From positions 1 through 42,871 of the forward strand of contig DATKZY010000035.1 of assembly GCA_035527715.1 (NCBI GenBank): a DNA stretch of 42,871 nt, written 5' to 3'. Below, piece after piece: positions 16,972 through 24,951 of this stretch. The notes beneath the pieces were generated by a model. The model was not told the DNA's origin. It saw nothing but the letters and a program-made list of their open reading frames with translations, and made no database searches. The DNA is from DSUN01 sp035527715. Its GTDB lineage: Bacteria > Planctomycetota > PUPC01 > DSUN01. Every line of letters begins with the position of its first letter. Within the stretch, counting starts at the first letter, position 1. The translations under genes were made by a program, and so were the position numbers.

Positions 16972-17108
16972 TGTAGGCGGGATGTCCACATCCCGCGATG
17001 TCCACATCCCGCGAATCCTCGCCATGTCGCGGGGCGGGGACGCCCCGCCTACAATTGTGTCCCTATGGGGCGGACCGTGTCGCGCGGGACGAGGACGTCC
17101 CGCCTACA
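16972..17108. repeat. Composite TGTAGGCGGGA(C/T)GTCC repeat block
   Basis: TGTAGGCGGGATGTCC (16972-16987) and GGACGTCCCGCCTACA (17093-17108) are inverted with one mismatch. Between them are a duplicated GATGTCCACATCCCGCG unit and GGGGACGCCCCGCCTACA. The block lies between convergent genes, and its last bases include the DUF1080 stop codon. It shares GGCGGGACGTCC with the kinase gene. Confidence 0.7.
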
Positions 17109-18093
17109 GTTCGCCCTTGACCTCGACGACCCAGATGTTGCGGTACTGGACCGGGTTGCCGTGGTCCTGGAGGTGGAGGCCGCCCGGCTCCTTGGGGTCG
17201 CCGCCCCAGTTCGCGGTCGTGGGGTTGGGCACCTCCGTCTTGTCCTGCACCAGCACGCCGTTGTGGAGGACGGTGACCGTCGCGTTCTTCGTCTTCTTGC
17301 CGTCGGCGTCGAAGCGCGGGGCGGTGAAGGTGAGGTCGTAGGTCTGCCACTGCATGGGCGGGGCGCACATGTGGACGATCGGCTTGCCGCAGCCGTAGAT
17401 GCCGCCGCACTCGTTGCTCTCGCCCTTCAGCCCGTAGCTGTCGAGCACCTGCACCTCGTAGCGTCCCTGGAGGTAGACGCCGCTGTTGCCGCGCCCCTGG
17501 CCGCGGGCCTTGGGCATGAAGGGGGTGCGGAACTCGAGGTGGAGCTTGCAGTCGCCGAACTTCTTCTTTGAGATCACCCCGCCGCCCTTGACCTCCATCG
17601 CCTTCTCCTCGGGCAGGAGCTTCCAGGGGCTGTCCTTGCCGTCGCGGGTCCGCCACTCGTCGAGGCAGGTGCCGTCGAAGAGCACGGTGGCGCCCTCGGG
17701 CGGCTTGGCGCCGAGGGTGGGGGAGAGGCGCACGGCCTTTTTCATCTCGAACGTGCCGCTGGGCTCGCCCTTGATGGTGCCGGCGAACTTCTCGCCCTCG
17801 ACCGTGCCGGCCCACTCGGTGCCCTTGAGCTTGCCCTCGGTGGCCTTGCCGGTGAAGGCGACCTTGCCATCGGCCTCCTTGCCTTGGAGCACGACGGTGG
17901 CGGGGATGCGCTTGTCGAACTCGTCGAGCAGGTTGGCCTGGTAGGCCCCGTCGCCGAGGGCGATCACCTGGGCGACCAGCGGGGCCTGGGTGCCGTTGGC
18001 CGACTTCGACGTGCCCTGCCAGTCGCCCATCACGGCGTCCTGGGCCATCGCGGCTCCTGCGGCCAGGGCCACTGCCAGCGCCAGCTTCCTCAT
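17104..18093 (-). CDS. Secreted DUF1080 (3-keto-disaccharide hydrolase-like) protein
   Basis: 329 aa from ATG 18093, with AGGAGGA 6 nt upstream and signal peptide MRKLALAVALAAGAAMAQ. Residues about 20-130 form a small beta-rich region (GDWQGTSKSANG). From about 138 the DUF1080 fold is clear: LFDGTCLDEWRTRDG, GNSGVYLQGRYEVQVLDSYG, MQWQTYDLTFTAPRFD and GGLHLQDHGNPVQYRNIWV. The family is concanavalin-like; some members hydrolyse 3-keto-glycosides, and many copies are typical of Planctomycetes and Verrucomicrobia. Its TAG stop falls in the repeat block's TGTAG end, so the C-terminus may have been trimmed or fixed by that element. Confidence 0.88.
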   Translation of the reverse strand: MRKLALAVALAAGAAMAQDAVMGDWQGTSKSANGTQAPLVAQVIALGDGAYQANLLDEFDKRIPATVVLQGKEADGKVAFTGKATEGKLKGTEWAGTVEGEKFAGTIKGEPSGTFEMKKAVRLSPTLGAKPPEGATVLFDGTCLDEWRTRDGKDSPWKLLPEEKAMEVKGGGVISKKKFGDCKLHLEFRTPFMPKARGQGRGNSGVYLQGRYEVQVLDSYGLKGESNECGGIYGCGKPIVHMCAPPMQWQTYDLTFTAPRFDADGKKTKNATVTVLHNGVLVQDKTEVPNPTTANWGGDPKEPGGLHLQDHGNPVQYRNIWVVEVKGEL

Positions 18094-18142
18094 CGAGCGT
18101 CCTCCTGTCGGGTCGGCGGGTGTCTCGAAGCCTCTACCCCAC

Positions 18143-18172
18143 ATTATCATCGGCGGCGGCACGGTGTGTCAA
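18143..18172 (-). promoter_or_regulatory. Promoter of the DUF1080 gene
   Basis: On the minus strand, TTGACA, 18-bp spacer, GATAAT, about 50 nt before the start codon. The -35 is perfect and the -10 has one mismatch. Confidence 0.6.
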
Positions 18173-18202
18173 GCGATGGAGGGCCGACGCGCCGTTGCCG
18201 CG

Positions 18203-18838
18203 CTACGGCGGTGTGGCCTTCGAGGGGCTGGGCGGGGTCCGGTCGAGGACGTCGAGGAGCGACTTGGCTCCCTCGGCGAAGCGCGACATGGGGTGCCGGG
18301 CGACCAGCTCGGTGAGGCGCCTGCGGGCCAGGTCGCTGCGGCCCAGCCGCAGGAGCGAGTCGCCGCTCCAGAGGAGCGCCAGGGGCCGGAAGCCGGAGTC
18401 CGGGTGGCGAGCGAGGAAGCTCTCGTAGTACTCGGCAGCCTCGCGGTAGCGGCGGCCGAGGGTGTAGCACTGGCCGATGCGCAGGAGCGCGAACTCCGCG
18501 GCGTGGCCCGCGGGGAACCTCCCGATGAAGCGCTTGTAGGCCGCGACGGCCGAGTCGAAGAGCGCTTCGGAGGCCAGGGTCTCGGCGGCGGCGAGCAGCC
18601 GACGCGCCGAGGGGTCGCGCGGCTGGAGCGGCTCGCCGAGCGTCGGCCACAGGGGAGCGGGCGAAGCCGCCGTCCCGGCGGCGCCCTTGGCGGCCGGGTG
18701 GGGGGTGATCGCGCGCAGCGGCGTCGGCCTGCCTCGCCTCCCCGAGCTGGGCACGGGGGCGCTGAACAGTCGCAGCGTGCTGGCCATGGCCACCAGGACG
18801 ACCAGGATCAGAACGACGATGATCTCTTTCTTCTCCAT
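18203..18838 (-). CDS. Membrane-anchored TPR protein
   Basis: 211 aa from ATG 18838 (AGGA just upstream). One N-terminal membrane helix (EIIVVLILVVLVAMASTLRL) is followed by a Pro/Ala linker and then three tetratricopeptide-like helix pairs (about 80-200): ALFDSAVAAYKRFIGRFPAG, YREAAEYYESFLARHPDSG and RSDLARRRLTELVARHPMSR. The pattern resembles the YbgF/BamD group of envelope proteins, which use TPRs for protein contacts; no specific partner can be named. It is last in a possible minus-strand run with the zinc-ribbon and pseudopilin genes (gaps of 75 and 34 bp). Confidence 0.75.
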   Translation of the reverse strand: MEKKEIIVVLILVVLVAMASTLRLFSAPVPSSGRRGRPTPLRAITPHPAAKGAAGTAASPAPLWPTLGEPLQPRDPSARRLLAAAETLASEALFDSAVAAYKRFIGRFPAGHAAEFALLRIGQCYTLGRRYREAAEYYESFLARHPDSGFRPLALLWSGDSLLRLGRSDLARRRLTELVARHPMSRFAEGAKSLLDVLDRTPPSPSKATPP

Positions 18839-18913
18839 TCCTGGCGGTCCTGGAGGGGGGTGTGCGGCGGGTTCCCGGCGGGCCTTGGCGGACGCGAGGC
18901 GCCCGAGCGGGGC

Positions 18914-19231
18914 TCACGCCTCCTGCGTCGGGGCGGCCGCGGCAGACCCGTTAGGGCGGCCGGGCAGCGGGGAGCGCAGGTAGCGCCGCTGGCAGCCCAT
19001 GCACAGGTCGAAGTGGAACTCCTTGTACACGCTGTCCTCGACCTCCTGGGGGTCGCTGGCGGCGAGGCGCTCCAGGAGGGCGCGGATTTCGTCGCGGTGG
19101 TCGCGGGACAGGTCGGCCGGGGTGATCTCGAGGGGGTCGTAGGCGGCGTAGACCTGGATGCGCACCTGGTAGCGGACCGGCTCGCCGGCCAGCAGGGGCT
19201 TCCCGCACAGGTCACAACAGAAGTGGTCCAT
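18914..19231 (-). CDS. Small zinc-ribbon protein of unknown function
   Basis: 105 aa from ATG 19231. CDLCGK near the N-terminus and CMGCQR near residue 80 are two CxxC knuckles expected to bind one zinc ion. Between them are strands (VRYQVRIQVYAAYDP) and an acidic helix (RDEIRALLERLAASDPQEVE). It is soluble with no signal peptide. No named family was recognised. It starts 34 bp after the pseudopilin stop and may be co-transcribed. Confidence 0.65.
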   Translation of the reverse strand: MDHFCCDLCGKPLLAGEPVRYQVRIQVYAAYDPLEITPADLSRDHRDEIRALLERLAASDPQEVEDSVYKEFHFDLCMGCQRRYLRSPLPGRPNGSAAAAPTQEA

Positions 19232-19265
19232 TGCCGTCGAAGGCCCATGGTTGGCCCGGCAGGCG

Positions 19266-20144
19266 TCAGGGGAGGGCCTGCTCCTTGTCGGGGAGCCACA
19301 GGAAGCAATTGCGCTCTTGGATCTGTGTCATGTTCAGCGAGGAGCCGTGGCCGTCGTAGTACACCCAGTTGCCCACCCCGCGGTGTCGCGCGATGACCTC
19401 TCCCGCGTAGATCTCCTTGCCGTCCACCTCGACCTTCGCGAAGTCGGTCGCCAGCCGGGGCTCCCGCGGCTTGATGGCCCAGTGGGAGTCCCAGTTCTCC
19501 CCGATGGCCAGGGTGTTCGTGGTGTCGAGCATGGTCTCGGGGTGCGCCGCCGCAATGTCCTTCTTCACGGCGTCGGACCGCAGGCGCTGCGGGTTCGTGT
19601 ACATGGCGATGTAGCCGTTCAGGCCATAGTACTGCGCGCGGTACGACGTGTAGGGGGCCGGGGCGTAGACGACGGTGCAGCGCATGATGTCGTAGGCGGA
19701 CTCCTCCTTCCGCTCGAAGTAGCCGCCCACCTTGCTTGCCTTGATGGCGGCCGGGACGTCGCCCGTCCGGGCGCCGAGGTAGGGGGCGATCTTGCCCCGC
19801 CAGGTGTGCGAGACGTACCAGTAGAAGCCCCCGCCGACGTCTTCTCTTCCGCCGGCCGCCCCGGCGCCCCAGTAGTAGGTTTCGTCGTCCACGGTGTCTT
19901 CGGGCTGTGTGTCGGCATAGGCGGGGGAGGGGTACCAGCTATCGAAGCTCACGCCGTAGATCTTGATGGCCTTGAAGACCTGGCCCTCGTTCGAGAGGCA
20001 CCTGGCCCTGCGGGCCTGGGCCGTCGCGCTCTCCAGCACGGGCAGGAGGAGCGTGGCCAGCAGCGCGATCAGGGCGATCACGATGAGGAGCTCCATCAGC
20101 GTGAAACCCTGGTGGCAGGCGCGTTGCGTGGACAGTCGAGGCAT
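19266..20144 (-). CDS. Type II secretion-type pseudopilin with H-X9-DG motif
   Basis: 292 aa from ATG 20144, placed 6 nt after GGAG (a GTG one codon earlier is less likely). The prepilin signal reads HQGFTLMELLIVIALIALLA: cleavage is expected between Gly13 and Phe14, with Glu at position +5. The C-terminus carries RHRGVGNWVYYDGHGS, a perfect H-X9-DG, the hallmark of the large pseudopilin-like family of Planctomycetes, Lentisphaerae and Verrucomicrobia. Such proteins are processed by prepilin peptidase and held in the inner membrane. No other secretion gene is nearby, so it is a stand-alone member; its cargo or role is unknown. Confidence 0.88.
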   Translation of the reverse strand: MPRLSTQRACHQGFTLMELLIVIALIALLATLLLPVLESATAQARRARCLSNEGQVFKAIKIYGVSFDSWYPSPAYADTQPEDTVDDETYYWGAGAAGGREDVGGGFYWYVSHTWRGKIAPYLGARTGDVPAAIKASKVGGYFERKEESAYDIMRCTVVYAPAPYTSYRAQYYGLNGYIAMYTNPQRLRSDAVKKDIAAAHPETMLDTTNTLAIGENWDSHWAIKPREPRLATDFAKVEVDGKEIYAGEVIARHRGVGNWVYYDGHGSSLNMTQIQERNCFLWLPDKEQALP

Positions 20145-20204
20145 CACCGGCTCCTTGTCGTTGCAGGGTTCGCGTGCGTGTGCCGGGGCATTCCCCCCAT
20201 GAAC

Positions 20205-20232
20205 ATGTTACCACAATGCCCAGGTTTTGCAA
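20205..20232 (-). promoter_or_regulatory. Possible promoter of the pseudopilin gene
   Basis: On the minus strand, TTGCAA, 16-bp spacer, TAACAT, about 55 nt before the start codon. Moderate match only. Confidence 0.35.
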
Positions 20233-20248
20233 GCGCCCACGGCGGTTT

Positions 20249-21742
20249 CTAGGGCACTTCGGGCAGCTTTTTCCCGATGAGGCCGGCCACGGTCTTGGGA
20301 TTGGCCTTGCCCCCGGTGGCCCTCATCACCTGGCCCATCAGGAAGCCCTGGGCCTGCTTCCTCCCCTCGCGCAGGTCGGCCACGGCCTTGGGGTTCTCCG
20401 TGAGGACCCGGAGGACGATGGCCTCGAGGTCGCCGGAGTCGGAGATTTGCCGCAGTCCCCGGCTCTCGACGATCTCTCGCGGCGCGCTGCCGGTCGCTAT
20501 GGCCTCGGCCATCACCTGCTTGGCGGTGTTCGCCGCGATGGTGCCGTCCTCGACCAGGCGGATGGCCTCGCAGAAGCGTTCGCAGCTCAGGCGGCCCCGC
20601 AGGTCGGCCACGGTCATGTCTCTGTCATTCAGCTCCCGCATCACAGTGCCCATGATCCAGTTGCTGGCGGCCTTGGGCTCGGCGCCCAGCCGCACGCAGT
20701 CCTCGAAGTAGTCGGCGAGCGCCTTGTCGGCGACCAGCACGCCGGCATCGTAGTCGGGCATGCCGAGCCGCTCGACGAAGCGGCGGCGGCGGGCCGCCGC
20801 CATCTCGGGGATGGCGGCCCGCACCCGCTCCAGCCACGCCTCGTCTATCTCCACGGGCACCAGGTCGGGCTCGGGGAAATAGCGGTAGTCCTGCGCCTCC
20901 TCCTTCGAGCGCATGGGCACCGTGCGGCCGCCCGCATCGTCCCACAGCCGCGTCTCCCTGGCGACCCGTTCGCCGTGGTCGAGGCAAGCGGCCTGCCGCC
21001 GCGCCTCGTACTCGAGGGCGTGGACGACGGCCTTCATCGAGTTCAGGTTCTTGATCTCCACGCGGTTGCCGTATTGCTCGCAGCCCACGGGGCGGAGCGA
21101 GATGCTGGCCTCGAAGCGCAGCGAGCCCTCCTGCATCTTGCAGTCGCTCACGCCCAGGTAGAGCAGGATGGCCACGAGGGTTTCCATGTAGACCCGTGCC
21201 TCTTCCACGCTGCGGAGGTCGGGCTGCGTGACGATCTCAGCCAGTGGCGTGCCGGCCCGGTTGAGGTCCACCAGCGTCATCCCCGCCAGAGCCGCCCGCC
21301 CCTCCTCAGAAAGGTCGAAGAGCGTGCTCTGCTGCACGTCCTCGGGGTGGAGGAGCTTGCCCGCGTCCTCCTCGAGGTGGACGTTGTGGATGCGCACGCG
21401 GCGGGTCTGGCCTTCGACCTCGATGTCCAGGTGGCCGTCAACGCCTACGTTGTTGTAGTTCTGAGAGATCTGGTAGTTCTTCGGCAGGTCGGGGTAGTAG
21501 TAGTTCTTGCGGTCGAGGGCCGTGTGGTGGTTCACCCGGCAGTCGAGGGCGAGAGCGGTCTTGAGGGCATACTCGAACGCCGTGCGGTTGAGGACGGGCA
21601 GGACGCCGGGATGTCCGACACACACGGGACAGGTCTGGGTGTTCGGCGGCGCGCCGAAGCGCGTGCTGCACCCGCAGAAGAGCTTCGTCTGCGTCGCGAG
21701 TTGCGCGTGCGCCTCGAGCCCGATGACTATCTCGTAGCTCAT
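20249..21742 (-). CDS. gatB: Asp-tRNA(Asn)/Glu-tRNA(Gln) amidotransferase subunit B
   Basis: 497 aa from ATG 21742 (MSYEIVIGLEAHAQLAT), five bases after the gatA stop. Typical features are KLFCGCSTRFG with CPVCVGHPG (zinc-site cysteines), RKNYYYPDLPKNYQISQ, VHLEEDAGK, DLNRAGTPLAEIV and SMRFE-like LRFEASISLRPVG. The C-terminal helical and tail (YqeY-like) domain is full length, ending GLIGKKLPEVP. The enzyme phosphorylates the tRNA-bound Glu or Asp and amidates it with ammonia from GatA, in the cytoplasm. Last gene of hemL-gatA-gatB. Confidence 0.97.
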   Translation of the reverse strand: MSYEIVIGLEAHAQLATQTKLFCGCSTRFGAPPNTQTCPVCVGHPGVLPVLNRTAFEYALKTALALDCRVNHHTALDRKNYYYPDLPKNYQISQNYNNVGVDGHLDIEVEGQTRRVRIHNVHLEEDAGKLLHPEDVQQSTLFDLSEEGRAALAGMTLVDLNRAGTPLAEIVTQPDLRSVEEARVYMETLVAILLYLGVSDCKMQEGSLRFEASISLRPVGCEQYGNRVEIKNLNSMKAVVHALEYEARRQAACLDHGERVARETRLWDDAGGRTVPMRSKEEAQDYRYFPEPDLVPVEIDEAWLERVRAAIPEMAAARRRRFVERLGMPDYDAGVLVADKALADYFEDCVRLGAEPKAASNWIMGTVMRELNDRDMTVADLRGRLSCERFCEAIRLVEDGTIAANTAKQVMAEAIATGSAPREIVESRGLRQISDSGDLEAIVLRVLTENPKAVADLREGRKQAQGFLMGQVMRATGGKANPKTVAGLIGKKLPEVP

Positions 21743-21747
21743 GGTTG

Positions 21748-23238
21748 TCACAGCGGCGGCCTCCGCCGATGGTGGTCGGCCGCTCTCTCGTGGGCGCGGG
21801 CCAGTTGCAGGAGCCCAAGCTCGTCGAATGGCCTTCCGAGGAGCTGAAGGCCAATCGGCAGCCCACCGCCCGTGAAGCCGCACGGCACGCTCAGCCCGGG
21901 GATGCCGGCGAGGTTGCAGGAGATTGTAAACACGTCGCCCATATACATTTGCAGCGGATCCCCCGTCTTCTCGCCCACACGGAAGGCCGCGGCGGGAGCC
22001 ACCGGGCTCGCGATCGCGTCAACGCCCAGGAACGCCTCGTCGAAATCGCGCTTGATCAGCGAGCGGACCTTCGATGCCTTGAGGTAGTAAGCATCGTAGT
22101 AGCCAGAGCTTAGGGCGTAGGTGCCGAGCAGGATGCGGCGCTTGACCTCCGCCCCGAAGCCCTCCTCGCGCGATTCCGAGAACATCTCGATCATGCCGCC
22201 AGGGTCGGCGGCCCGGTGGCCATAGTGAGCGCCATCGTAGCGGGCGAGGTTCGAGCTGGCCTCGGCCGTGGCGATCACATAGTAGGCGGCCACGGCGTAA
22301 GCCGATAGCTGGCCGTCTTTTACGTCAATGCGGCTGTGCGGGAGCGACACTTCGACCACTTCGGCGCCTTGCCCCGCCAGCACGTTGACCGCTCGACGCA
22401 CCGCAGCCTCGACCTCGGCGTCCATGCCCTCGATGAAGAACTCCTTGGGCAGGCCGATCTTGCGGCCGCGGATGTCGGTGTCGAGTTGCCCCACATAGTC
22501 GGGCACAGGCTCCGGGGCGGAGGTCGAATCGCGCGGGTCGTGGGGCGCGATGACGCCGAGCAGGAGCGCGGCATCGGTCACGTCCTTCGCGATTGGGCCA
22601 ATCTGGTCGAGCGACGAGGCGAAGGCCACGAGGCCGTAACGCGAGACGCGGCCATAGGTTGGCTTCAGCCCCACGACCCCGCAGAAGCTGGCCGGCTGGC
22701 GGATCGAGCCGCCCGTGTCGGAGCCGAGGGCCAGGATGGCCTCGCCGGCCGCCACGGCCGCTGCCGAGCCGCCGCTCGAGCCCCCCGGCACCCGCTCGAG
22801 GTCCCACGGGTTGCGGGTGGTCCCGAACGCCGAGTTCTCGGTGGACGAGCCCATGGCGAACTCGTCGAGATTCGTCTTGCCGATGGGCACGGCCCCGGCC
22901 GCGAGCACCTGCTCGACAACGGTCGCGTTGTAGGGCGGCACGTAGTTGGCCAGAATCTTCGACGAGCAAGTCGTCCGCGTGCCTGCCGTGCACAGGTTGT
23001 CCTTGAGCGCGATGGGGATGCCGGCGAGCGGCCCGGGCTTCTCGCCGCGGGCCAACGCCGCATCCACCTCGCGCGCCTGCCTCAGCGCCCCCTCGGCATC
23101 CACCGACACGAAAGCGTGCAGCTTCTCCTCGACCGCGGTGATGCGCTCCAGGCATGCCCTGGCCGCCGCCTCGGCCGTCAGCTCGCCGGCGATGATCTTG
23201 TCCCGTGTCTCGTGGGCCGTGAGGTCGTGGAGTGCCAC
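21748..23238 (-). CDS. gatA: Asp-tRNA(Asn)/Glu-tRNA(Gln) amidotransferase subunit A (amidase)
   Basis: 496 aa from GTG 23238 (ALHDLTAHETRDKI), eight bases after the hemL stop. The amidase catalytic triad is complete: Lys79 (IALKDN), Ser154 (PGGSSGGSAA) and Ser178 (GSDTGGSIRQPA), the same numbering as in well-studied GatA. It releases ammonia from glutamine for GatB. gatC, which usually precedes gatA, is not found in the window, so the third subunit must be encoded elsewhere or in a diverged form. Confidence 0.97.
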   Translation of the reverse strand: MALHDLTAHETRDKIIAGELTAEAAARACLERITAVEEKLHAFVSVDAEGALRQAREVDAALARGEKPGPLAGIPIALKDNLCTAGTRTTCSSKILANYVPPYNATVVEQVLAAGAVPIGKTNLDEFAMGSSTENSAFGTTRNPWDLERVPGGSSGGSAAAVAAGEAILALGSDTGGSIRQPASFCGVVGLKPTYGRVSRYGLVAFASSLDQIGPIAKDVTDAALLLGVIAPHDPRDSTSAPEPVPDYVGQLDTDIRGRKIGLPKEFFIEGMDAEVEAAVRRAVNVLAGQGAEVVEVSLPHSRIDVKDGQLSAYAVAAYYVIATAEASSNLARYDGAHYGHRAADPGGMIEMFSESREEGFGAEVKRRILLGTYALSSGYYDAYYLKASKVRSLIKRDFDEAFLGVDAIASPVAPAAAFRVGEKTGDPLQMYMGDVFTISCNLAGIPGLSVPCGFTGGGLPIGLQLLGRPFDELGLLQLARAHERAADHHRRRPPL

Positions 23239-23246
23239 TTGCCACC

Positions 23247-24548
23247 CTACTGCTTCAGTTGCGCAAGCACGTCGGACGCCGCCCCGACTGTCGCTTCAAT
23301 GTCCGCCTCGGTGTGCGCGGCAGAGAGGAAGCCCGTCTCGAACTGCGAGGGAGCGAAGTAGAAGCCACGGTCGAGCATGCCGTGGAAGAAGGCAGCGTAG
23401 CGTTTCGCGTCCGCCCGTTTCGCGTCGGAATAGCTCCACACGGGGCCTTCGCAGAAGAAGGTGCAGAACATGGACTGAATGCCGACACCATGCGTGGCGA
23501 TGCCTGCCTCGCCCGCGGCTTCGGCCATGCCGCGGCAGAGCCGCTCGCAGAGGGCGTTGGTCTTCTTGTAGACCGCGCCATCGCGCAGCCGCTCCAGCGT
23601 GGCCAGTCCCGCCGCCACGGCGATGGGGTTGCCCGAGAGCGTGCCCGCCTGGTAGGTCGCGCCCACGGGCGCAATGTGGTCCATGATGTCGGCCCTGCCG
23701 CCGTAGGCGCCCACGGGCAGGCCTCCGCCGATGATTTTGCCGAGCGTCGTCAGGTCGGGCGTCACGCCGTACAACTCCTGCGCCCCGCCCCAGGCCGCGC
23801 GGAAGCCCGTGATCACTTCGTCGAAGATGAGCAGAATGCCGTGCTTCTCTGTGACTTCTCGCAGCCCTTCGAGGTAGCCCGGCTTCGGCGGGATGAGGCC
23901 CACGTTGGCCGCAATCGGCTCGATGATGATGGCCGCGATGTCCTTGCCGCGGGCGCCGCAGAGGGCCCTTACGGCCTCGAGGTCGTTGTAGGGCAGGACC
24001 AGCGTCTGCCGGGCGAAGTCGGCCGGCACGCCGGGCGACGTGGGGATGCCGAACGTGAGCGCGCCCGACCCCGCCGCGGCGAGCAGCCCATCGGCGTGGC
24101 CGTGGTAGCAGCCCTCGAATTTCACAATCGCGTCGCGGCGCGTGAACGCCCGCGCGAGGCGAACGGCGCTCATCGTCGCCTCGGTGCCCGAGTTCACCAG
24201 CCGCACCTTCTCGATGGAGGGCACGGCATCGGCGATGAGCTGGGCAAGACGCGTCTCGGCCAGCGTGGGCGCCCCGAAGCTCGAGCCCTTCTCCGCCGCC
24301 GCCTTCACTGCGGCCACCACCTCGGGCGCCGCGTGGCCCAGAATCAGCGGACCCCACGACGCCACGTAGTCCACATACGTGTTGCCATCAATGTCCGTGA
24401 GCCGGCAGCCCTGGCCGCTGGCCATGAACACCGGCGTGCCGCCCACGCCGCCGAAGGCCCGCACCGGGCTGTTCACGCCGCCGGGGATCACCCTTCGCGC
24501 GGCCCCGAACGCCGCGGCTGACCTCGCATGCCCAAGCTTCTCGCTCAT
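23247..24548 (-). CDS. hemL: Glutamate-1-semialdehyde 2,1-aminomutase
   Basis: 433 aa from ATG 24548, the usual length. PLP-binding Lys271 lies in TTLGKIIGGGLPVGAYGG; LVNSGTEATMSAVRLAR, FEGCYHGHADGLL and IFDEVITGFR are diagnostic. It converts glutamate-1-semialdehyde to 5-aminolevulinate, the last step of the C5 route to tetrapyrroles. Its pairing with gatAB links two users of glutamyl-tRNA: HemA takes Glu-tRNA(Glu), and GatAB amidates Glu-tRNA(Gln). First gene of the operon, with its own promoter at 24593-24621. Confidence 0.96.
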   Translation of the reverse strand: MSEKLGHARSAAAFGAARRVIPGGVNSPVRAFGGVGGTPVFMASGQGCRLTDIDGNTYVDYVASWGPLILGHAAPEVVAAVKAAAEKGSSFGAPTLAETRLAQLIADAVPSIEKVRLVNSGTEATMSAVRLARAFTRRDAIVKFEGCYHGHADGLLAAAGSGALTFGIPTSPGVPADFARQTLVLPYNDLEAVRALCGARGKDIAAIIIEPIAANVGLIPPKPGYLEGLREVTEKHGILLIFDEVITGFRAAWGGAQELYGVTPDLTTLGKIIGGGLPVGAYGGRADIMDHIAPVGATYQAGTLSGNPIAVAAGLATLERLRDGAVYKKTNALCERLCRGMAEAAGEAGIATHGVGIQSMFCTFFCEGPVWSYSDAKRADAKRYAAFFHGMLDRGFYFAPSQFETGFLSAAHTEADIEATVGAASDVLAQLKQ

Positions 24549-24592
24549 ACTGGTTCCTCGCCCGGCCGGGCTGAGAGCTGCGGATGCGAGCG

Positions 24593-24621
24593 ATCATACC
24601 CCGGCCATCGCCCGCAGTCAA
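24593..24621 (-). promoter_or_regulatory. Promoter of the hemL-gatA-gatB operon
   Basis: On the minus strand, TTGACT, 17-bp spacer, TATGAT, about 40 nt before the hemL ATG. Five of six bases match at each box. Confidence 0.6.
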
Positions 24622-24658
24622 ACACGCCGCGCCGCCTCGGGAACGCGCTCAAGATGAT

Positions 24659-24698
24659 CAAGATGATCACGCGCGCGCATAGGGGGGTGATCATCTTG
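24659..24698. repeat. Hairpin 1 of the hemL-purM intergenic cluster
   Basis: CAAGATGATCAC (24659-24670) and GTGATCATCTTG (24687-24698) pair perfectly over 12 bp. A direct repeat of CAAGATGATCA starts at 24650. No gene was seen in 24549-24951; it holds this cluster and two promoters. Confidence 0.7.
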
Positions 24699-24788
24699 GG
24701 GCGGCAGGGCCTCTGAAGGTAGGTGGCATCCTAAGCGCTGTCCTGCCAAATGCATGCAACGAGGCGATCCGACGTAGCCGTGAGGAAT

Positions 24789-24835
24789 GCCAAGGTGATC
24801 AGCCCCTTTCAGGCGGCAGGGCTGATCATCTTGGC
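24789..24835. repeat. Hairpin 2 of the hemL-purM intergenic cluster
   Basis: The arms 24789-24805 (GCCAAGGTGATCAGCCC) and 24819-24835 (GGGCTGATCATCTTGGC) form a 17-bp stem with one G-T wobble. They share the CAAGATGATCA core with hairpin 1. Confidence 0.7.
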
Positions 24836-24846
24836 CCCCCGCCCAC

Positions 24847-24903
24847 CCAAAGGATGCCAACAAAGAATGCCAACTGCGCAACACACCACTTGGCATCCTT
24901 TGG
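24847..24903. repeat. Hairpin 3 of the hemL-purM intergenic cluster
   Basis: CCAAAGGATGCCAA (24847-24860) and TTGGCATCCTTTGG (24890-24903) pair perfectly over 14 bp. The motif AATGCCAA recurs at 24786 and 24866 and GGCATCCT at 24725. Its right arm contains the candidate -35 box of purM. Confidence 0.7.
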
Positions 24904-24918
24904 CCCGCCGGATACAAT
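24890..24918 (+). promoter_or_regulatory. Promoter of the purM fusion gene
   Basis: TTGGCA, 17-bp spacer, TACAAT. The -35 box is inside the right arm of hairpin 3, so the repeat seems to supply part of the promoter. Confidence 0.5.
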
Positions 24919-24951
24919 GGCTGCGCCCCCAACACGAAAGGTCCCTCCCCA

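Noticed and set aside
19266..20144. Part of a complete type II secretion or type IV pilus locus
   Set aside because: No ATPase, platform protein, secretin or peptidase gene is nearby; a lone H-X9-DG pseudopilin is usual in this kind of genome.
23399..23430. CGTTTCGCGTC repeat inside hemL as another microrepeat insertion
   Set aside because: The encoded DAKRADAKRYAAFF matches what HemL proteins normally have at this place, so the DNA similarity is coincidental.
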